A stretch of 64,000 bases of DNA, from contig JABWDB010000018.1 in the NCBI GenBank assembly GCA_019614645.1, positions 372,001 to 436,000 of the forward strand, given 5' to 3'. Source of the DNA: Stratiolaelaps scimitus (Eukaryota; Arthropoda; Arachnida; Mesostigmata; Laelapidae). This document shows positions 60,599 through 64,000 of this stretch, one piece after another. Position 1 is the stretch's first letter. Every line of letters begins with the position of its first letter. The notes beneath the pieces are model-generated. The model saw only the letters and a list, made by a program, of their open reading frames with translations. It made no database searches and was not told the DNA's origin. The translations under genes and the position numbers were made by a program.

Positions 60599-60805
60599 AC
60601 ATATCGATGGCATGGACCAGCTCAAGATATCAATGCCAGACGACGCCAGCAGACACCTTTCGTTAAGAAGCAGAAGAGGTTTCTGCAGGAGCGGGCGGCC
60701 GTTCAACGCCAAGATCGGTCAAAGGATTTGTTCAATGCTACAATATATACGCTGTTACGATATAACATTTCACTGGCTTTGTTCACTGGGTCTCGGGGCA
60801 GCTAG
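60599..60805 (+). CDS. Possible terminal exon, basic 68 residues
   Basis: After the acceptor-like gtatacgtatacacag a 68-codon phase-0 frame ends in TAG. It has a basic, glutamine-rich first half (RRRQQTPFVKKQKRFLQERA) and a hydrophobic end (TIYTLLRYNISLALFTG). An overlapping plus frame (60534-60941) is longer but runs into a (TA)n array. No family is recognised. It could be the last exon of the gene suggested by 59219-59454, but phases do not settle this. Confidence 0.25.
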   Translation, partial: TYRWHGPAQDINARRRQQTPFVKKQKRFLQERAAVQRQDRSKDLFNATIYTLLRYNISLALFTGSRGS

Positions 60806-62004
60806 CACAGGCGCTGCTGCAGTGGAAGCGAACTACGACTTTCGGATCTGTCCACTCGGTTTCCAGCTGCGTTTTTGTTGTACTATATATATATATATAT
60901 ACGAACTGCGAACAGGCAGAACAGTGGTGGCGCAAAATTGACTGACCCTGTTGCTTTGAGCGGAGAGTACCAGAGAGATAGCAACGGAGAGAGTAGGAAA
61001 AGACCTATGTTCGCCGGTTCTGGGCCATAAGTCTCTCTGAGAGCGACGGTTATGTTTACACCATGTTGCGTTGTAATGTGGATCGGTGTGAGTGCGCGCG
61101 TCTGTGTAAGTGGCTGTATATGTGAGGATGTAAGATCTCTCTCAATATCTGTTTGTGCCTTTGAGTGTGCTTGACCGTGAATGCCGGGATGTGTTTGCTG
61201 TTTGTTTGTGTGGCCGCTTCGAGAGAGTGATATCTCGACTACGCCGTGCGTGTACACACAGCCGCCGGCCGAGGACTCAGGGACTCTCTAGTTCCATCGA
61301 AACTCCATCGCCTGGTGAACCCATAGCTGTAGCCGGGCTTGAAACGGCTGTCGCTGCGTCAAGCGCACAGCGAACGGGTCCTGATTTACGGGGGACGATA
61401 GCGGCTTTCGGCGTCGCAGATTTTACGCTTTTTGAGATACACGCACACACACATACGCGCACTGAGACCGATCCTCGCCCCAGGTCCAACTACAACAAGT
61501 CCTCTCTACTTCTGTAATCGCATTGGTGACAGACGACTTTGGCGACTCATGAGTTTCGTTCGCTCCAAGTCGCTCAAAGACGGTTCACTCACTGTTCTGC
61601 TCTTGGCGAGAACTAACGCTACGAAAATACTTATTACGGTCTGTGTATACACAGGTCGATGTTTCCAAACTTACCGCGTTACACACGCAATGAGTGACAT
61701 GCTACCACGGCGCCAAGTGCACCGACATCGCGCACAGACCCCGACCACTCTAAGTTGACCGCGCGATGTAAGATCTCGCGGTCAAGTAAGTGTAGCTCAA
61801 TCACACTCGTGACGAGATGTTATAGATAGACGACTAGGAAGAAATGCGTGCCGCACCAATCGTCGCTGGCGGGATTTCGCGCTCTCGGGAATCGAGACAC
61901 AGGGACTTATTGTTCTACTCTTTTAGAGTCTCTTCATCGTGGCGTCCAGTTGACAGCGGCAAGCCTTCTACCTCTCTCTCTCTCTCTCGGTCTCTCCCAA
62001 CCGG
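60806..62004. other. No supported gene
   Basis: (TA)n at 60883-60901, CA/GT-rich sequence around 61440-61460 and (CT)n at 61971-61989. ORFs of 108-124 codons on both strands are unrecognised. Confidence 0.4.
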
Positions 62005-62013
62005 TATAAAAAG
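62005..62013 (+). promoter_or_regulatory. Possible TATA box (TATAAAAAG)
   Basis: A strong TATA consensus just after a (CT)n tract. The first ATG downstream (62045) gives only a five-codon frame. A 73-codon ORF at 62419-62640 is unrecognised, so any transcript is undefined. Confidence 0.25.
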
Positions 62014-62898
62014 ACCGTAAACACTTTAGGCTGTATTCGAAAGAATGGCACACATTCTGTAGTAACGCCGCGAGAACATAAAGCTGGAGAAGAGGGAGGG
62101 CGTCAGTAGTGACTGCTGCATATGGACATCTCGAGTCGGTCTACAAACTTACAACCATATGGCAAAATGCGGAGAGCGGACAGCGTTCGCGATTTGATTA
62201 ATGGTTCCCGTTCATGCTTTCATGTATAGTACGATGTGGCGGGATGTAAAATTGTTTATGGAACGAAGGGCACGGAGTGCGGAGGAATAGCCGCAGATCT
62301 ATGTTCACCCGTAACATGGCGTGTTGTTGTTATCATTATTATAATTATGTGTTTGCCTTCGCCAACCTCTGCTGATTGACATAGAGATTTTATTGCCGAA
62401 TGTCAGCCTCACCTAAACATGAATAGTTACATTCTCAAACGCATGTGCGTGGAGATTAGCTACACAAGATTGAAGCGTATGACGAACACAGATTTCCTGT
62501 TGTATACGAGACAGCGAAGTGGATTAAAACAAATCGTCGGCCAGATTACTAGCAATTTCAAAGTATCTAGAACTCCAGGGTGTACGCAAGCAGGTTACAT
62601 GAGATCGGCCACAGAAGAAAATCCTGTGAATGTACCGTAGAGTATGTTGTTTGTCCGTGCAAGATGTTTGTCCGCTAAGATAATACATACATGTCGCTTA
62701 CTCAAGCACTTCGGCATAAGGGTCCTTAACGATGTTCGATGAACCTTTTGGCTGGATTGGTGCTTCATCGACTCAGGTCGTCGGGATAAAAAATAATGAA
62801 ACTGTATCAGGTGCAGCAATACGTAATTTTGGTGCAAATTCTATATGAGACGATAGTATGCCCACTTTTTAATCATGAAGACAGCACTTGTGACTGTA
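62014..62898. other. No supported gene
   Basis: Contains the 73-codon plus ORF 62419-62640 (start MNSYILKRMCVEISYTRLKR) and an 80-codon minus ORF 62595-62837, both without homology or splice support. Confidence 0.4.
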
Positions 62899-62971
62899 GT
62901 CCCTGTAGCGCAGTGGATAGCGCGTTGGACTTCTAATCCAAAGGTCTCGGGTTCGACTCCCGACAGGGATG
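62899..62971 (+). tRNA. tRNA-Arg (anticodon TCT), decodes AGA
   Basis: The 73-nt sequence folds completely. The acceptor GTCCCTG pairs with CAGGGAT (one G-U), the D stem is GCGC with GCGC, the anticodon stem is TTGGA with TCCAA around loop CTTCTAA, and the T stem TCGGG pairs with CCCGA around TTCGACT. The anticodon TCT is at 62932-62934. The discriminator base is G62971. The internal A box TAGCGCAGTGG and B box GGTTCGACTCC match consensus, no intron is present, and a TTTTT pol III terminator follows at 62973-62977. This looks functional, unlike the SINE heads elsewhere in the window. It stands alone with no tRNA cluster. Confidence 0.97.
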
Positions 62972-63214
62972 CTTTTTGTTTGCGGACCTTGACGTGGCCG
63001 GGCGTACACGTGGAGCCACTTGATCGCTTAATCGGCACCGTACAAAGACTATACTTAAGGAATATATACGTATTCGTCAGCGATTTTACCGCGAGGCGAT
63101 TTAATGAGTTATTTGATCAATCGTAGCTGAGGTATTAAAATAGTCGTCAACGCTTACAGAGCAGCTCTCTTGAATTATCATCGTATTTGTTGTGTAGAAG
63201 ATGTGCTCTCTCTA

Positions 63215-63395
63215 TGTCTTAGTGTCTAGTAAATGCCCCGGGCTGACTCGCAGCTAACAGTTGACGGCGAGTTTATTGCTTTGATCAGTGGTTTATAAGA
63301 CGGACCCCTTAAATTCAAATGTACAACAGTCGAAACAGGGGGGGGAGGGGGCTGGGATAACGTCTAGTCCGTCTGAGCTACTGAATTAGTTTTCT
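63215..63395 (-). mobile_element. Diverged SINE copy, head to tail
   Basis: On the minus strand: a tRNA-like A box TAGCTCAGACGG, then a degenerate B box (TGTTTCGACTG). The body segments TACATTTGAATTTAAGGGG and TCCGTCTTATAAA follow, then a tail GTCAACTGTTAGCTGCGAGT continuing CAGCCCGGG. This order and spacing match the plus copy at 5528-5710. It is the most complete second copy and confirms that head, body and tail belong to one element. Confidence 0.65.
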
Positions 63396-64000
63396 TGCTG
63401 AGCTCACCTAACCCGCGTACAATATCCACATCTATCCCCTTCGACGTCAGCCTACAATTGCCGATTGTGTCGACGATGCCACAGAGAAATGATCGGCGTC
63501 ACTCGGGAATCCCCTGTGTCCGCTAAATCCTTCCGCGCGCCACAGCGGATTGCATGCTCCGACTGACTGGCGAAAGTCGCAATACCACATCTAGCAGAGC
63601 TCCTCCGTCGATCTCACCGGCCCCTCGCAGTCATGGTTGCTGGATCCAATCTCTCTTCAGAGCCAACCGCCGGCCGTCGCCTCCCTCACATCTTTTTGTG
63701 GGACACATTGAAGATATCAAGCATATGGCCGCATTTGTCTCGTTCGCCCTGGCCTCTGTAATGCCCGAAATCTACCCGGGCGGCAGGTCCGATTCCTCAG
63801 CTTTTATTCCTCTTTCTGAGGTAGACGGTTCGGCGGGACTTTTGCTCGTCACTCTACAGAGCAAAGGAAGATGGTGTAGGGCGGAGAGAGAGATAGAGAG
63901 AGCCACAGAGCGGCGGAGATCTTCTACCCGTTTATTGTGCCCATCTCGAGGCTGCCGCAGTCGTCAACTGTTATGGCTTAGTCGTTCTGTACAAAGAAGT
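63396..64000. other. No gene seen
   Basis: No ORF of note, and no repeat beyond a short GA tract near 63885-63905. Confidence 0.45.

Overview
The window reads as a gene-poor stretch of an animal nuclear genome, most likely an arthropod. No operons or closely packed ORFs are present. The genes seen have GT-AG introns. Dinucleotide and trinucleotide microsatellites are everywhere, and transposable elements are of animal type (mariner, non-LTR LINE, tRNA-derived SINEs). The species cannot be fixed from the sequence. The secreted chymotrypsin-fold serine protease homolog and the mariner elements fit an arthropod; a mite or tick is a guess from overall texture only.

Four things are well supported. 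(1) A full-length mariner element at 6359-7643 has an uninterrupted transposase, near-identical terminal inverted repeats and a TA target duplication. (2) A five-coding-exon gene at 13502-16007 encodes a 274-residue secreted serine protease homolog. It keeps the His and Asp of the triad, but Asp replaces Ser and the zymogen activation motif is missing. (3) A tRNA-Arg(TCT) gene lies at 62899-62971. (4) Several dispersed-repeat relics are present: an internally deleted mariner of another lineage (11395-11960, minus), a frame-broken LINE reverse transcriptase (16870-17585, plus), and a tRNA-derived SINE family with copies or fragments near 5.6, 5.9, 29.9, 30.2, 40.1 and 63.3 kb.

The rest is mostly non-coding. 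A few places have an open frame bounded by good splice signals, and these are reported as candidate exons with modest confidence: 28446-28526 (minus, a motif like protein-kinase subdomain IX), 28757-28875 (plus), 36127-36366 (minus), 39851-39911 (plus, a signal-peptide first exon behind a TATA box), 49018-49179 (plus), 49204-49551 (minus), 59219-59454 (plus) and 60599-60805 (plus). They cannot be joined into gene models by eye. Most other long ORFs lie in GC-rich, triplet-repeat regions (about 21.5-22.3, 42.5-43.7, 45.7-46.3, 50.2-50.9 and 56.1-57.0 kb), where several frames are open at once; I treat these as non-coding or as possible 5' untranslated or promoter sequence.

I found no CRISPR array, viral genome, rRNA or convincing novel multi-gene system. 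The most interesting items are the intact mariner, the pseudoprotease, the SINE family whose 3' end can be read from several copies, and a perfect 31-bp inverted repeat at 1464-1538.
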